A DNA stretch of 7,774 nt from Cycloclasticus sp. (GTDB lineage Bacteria > Pseudomonadota > Gammaproteobacteria > Methylococcales > Cycloclasticaceae), in NCBI GenBank assembly GCA_018066825.1, contig JAGPVU010000148.1, positions 1 to 7,774 on the forward strand, given 5' to 3'. Numbering within the stretch: the first letter of the stretch is position 1; each line of letters opens with the position of its first letter. The notes beneath the pieces were generated by a model. The model made no database searches. It was not told the origin of the DNA and saw nothing but the letters and a program-made list of their open reading frames with translations. Both the position numbers and the translations under genes were made by a program. Positions 6,885 to 7,774 of the stretch are shown here, piece after piece.

Positions 6885-7598
6885 TTACTGCACCAATGAA
6901 CCAACGTCCTCTCCACTAACCACGCGTTTAATGGCGCCTTTATCGAATATGTTAACAACCCTTAATTTTAAATTATGGTCACGACAAAGCACTAATGCCG
7001 TCGCGTCCATAACATTTAAACGCATATCGATAGCTTCATCAAAACTTATTCTTGGATAGAATTCAGCATTCGGGTTTAACAATGGGTCCTCAGAGTATAT
7101 CCCATTAACCTTAGTGGCTTTAATTAACAAATCTGCGTCAACTTCAATGCCCCTTAAGCTTGCCGCCGAGTCGGTCGTAAAAAACGGGTTACCGGTTCCT
7201 GCAGCAAAAATCACAACCCGTCCTTTTTCTAAGTGCCGGATTGCTCTACGCCGTTTAAAGTCTTCGCATACTTGATTAATTTTAAGCGCAGACATCACTC
7301 GAACAGACTGACCAAGTGACTCTAAGGAGTCCTGCATGGCTAAGGCGTTGATCACCGTAGCTAGCATGCCCATATGGTCACTCGTTACCCGATTGAGCGC
7401 TTCAGAGGCTATTTCAGAGCCACGTAAAATATTACCGCCACCAATCACCAAACCTACTTGTACGCCTGTATCGCACAGCTCTTTTATTTCTTGAGCCAGT
7501 CGCAGAACTGTAGCACTATCGATACCACCAGCGGCGTCACCCATAAAGGCTTCACCACTTAGTTTCAACAAAATTCGTTTATACGCCAGCTCGCCCAT
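6885..7598 (-). CDS. pyrH: UMP kinase (uridylate kinase)
   Basis: PyrH phosphorylates UMP to UDP with ATP, the step after de novo UMP synthesis. In bacteria it is a hexameric amino-acid-kinase-fold enzyme, usually activated by GTP and inhibited by UTP. The 237 residues match the family (E. coli 241). Motifs: KRILLKLSGEA at 7-17 (phosphate binding, K12 and S14-G15), VIGGGNILRG at 51-60, DHMGMLAT at 74-81 (UMP site), GTGNPFFTTDSAA at 134-146 and KATKVNGIY at 160-168. The KRRRAIRHLEKGRVVI segment at 115-130 resembles the Pseudomonas form more than the E. coli one. The start ATG lies only 3 nt after the tsf stop, with GAGG 10 nt upstream inside the tsf end. This suggests cotranscription with, and translational linkage to, tsf. 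Confidence 0.98.
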   Translation of the reverse strand: MGELAYKRILLKLSGEAFMGDAAGGIDSATVLRLAQEIKELCDTGVQVGLVIGGGNILRGSEIASEALNRVTSDHMGMLATVINALAMQDSLESLGQSVRVMSALKINQVCEDFKRRRAIRHLEKGRVVIFAAGTGNPFFTTDSAASLRGIEVDADLLIKATKVNGIYSEDPLLNPNAEFYPRISFDEAIDMRLNVMDATALVLCRDHNLKLRVVNIFDKGAIKRVVSGEDVGSLVQ

Positions 7599-7601
7599 CG
7601 C

Positions 7602-7774
7602 TTATTCGCCTCGTACTTGAGCCATCACTTCAGCTGCAAAATCCTCTTCTTTCTTTTCGATACCTTCACCCACTTCAAAACGCACAAATGAAACGACCGT
7701 GGCATTATTAGATTTCAACAACTGTTCAATCGTTACATCACCGTCTTTAACAAAGGGCTGACCTAGCAAAGTCA
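7602..7774 (-). CDS. tsf: Translation elongation factor Ts (C-terminal part, 5' end cut by window edge)
   Basis: EF-Ts is the guanine nucleotide exchange factor that recharges EF-Tu. Only the last 56 codons and the TAA are in the window. They translate to TLLGQPFVKD, then LLKSNNATVVSFVRFEVGEG, and end in DFAAEVMAQVRGE. This closely follows the C-terminal region of gammaproteobacterial EF-Ts (E. coli has SLTGQPFV, then GFIRFEVGEGIEK and DFAAEVAAM). The conserved RFEVGEG block and the DFAAEV helix are both present. The position directly before pyrH is the expected one in the rpsB-tsf-pyrH-frr arrangement; rpsB should lie just outside the right edge. The reading frame is intact to its stop, with no sign of damage. 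Confidence 0.95.
   Translation of the reverse strand, partial: TLLGQPFVKDGDVTIEQLLKSNNATVVSFVRFEVGEGIEKKEEDFAAEVMAQVRGE
7607..7612 (-). promoter_or_regulatory. Probable ribosome binding site of pyrH
   Basis: GAGGCG sits inside the last codons of tsf, with its GAGG part 10 nt from the pyrH ATG. The spacing is a little long, so reinitiation by ribosomes finishing tsf may also contribute. Confidence 0.5.

Noticed and set aside
5826..7059. Plus-strand open frames of 94, 118 and 95 codons
   Set aside because: They are complements of uppS, frr and the frr/pyrH junction. The minus-strand genes are complete and well conserved, so independent coding is not supported.

Overview
The window is a piece of a gammaproteobacterial chromosome. 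It carries the conserved cluster tsf-pyrH-frr-uppS-cdsA-dxr-rseP-bamA, read entirely on the minus strand from the right edge to the left edge. Base composition is moderate to slightly AT-rich by eye. Gene order, protein lengths and motifs match those of E. coli and Pseudomonas, and the UMP kinase has a Pseudomonas-like RRRAIRHLEKGRVVI segment. The genus cannot be fixed from the sequence alone; a marine-type or environmental gammaproteobacterium is a reasonable guess and no more.

Layout in order of transcription: the last 56 codons of tsf (elongation factor Ts) enter from the right edge. After a 3-nt gap comes pyrH (UMP kinase), and after 14 nt frr (ribosome recycling factor). The largest gap, 89 nt, follows. 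Then come uppS, cdsA, dxr and rseP, each joined to the next by a 4-nt stop/start overlap. A 50-nt gap containing a good sigma70-type promoter precedes bamA, which runs off the left edge after 689 codons. No stretch above 300 bases lacks a gene. I see no RNA genes, mobile elements, CRISPR arrays or foreign-looking DNA. Open frames on the plus strand are shadows of these genes.

The genes link translation (EF-Ts, RRF) and pyrimidine nucleotide supply (PyrH) to envelope construction. Dxr starts isoprenoid synthesis, and UppS turns isoprenoid units into the undecaprenyl carrier for peptidoglycan and O-antigen. CdsA makes CDP-diacylglycerol for phospholipids. RseP is the intramembrane protease of the sigmaE envelope-stress pathway, and BamA inserts outer-membrane proteins.

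I found no undescribed system. The points worth a second look are small and concern gene expression. (1) A TTGAGT-N17-TATACT promoter would start transcription almost exactly on the bamA ATG, which leaves a choice between a leaderless message and a downstream GTG start. (2) The cdsA initiation region is imperfectly duplicated in tandem. (3) Three successive envelope and isoprenoid genes (uppS GTG, dxr TTG, rseP GTG) need non-ATG starts.
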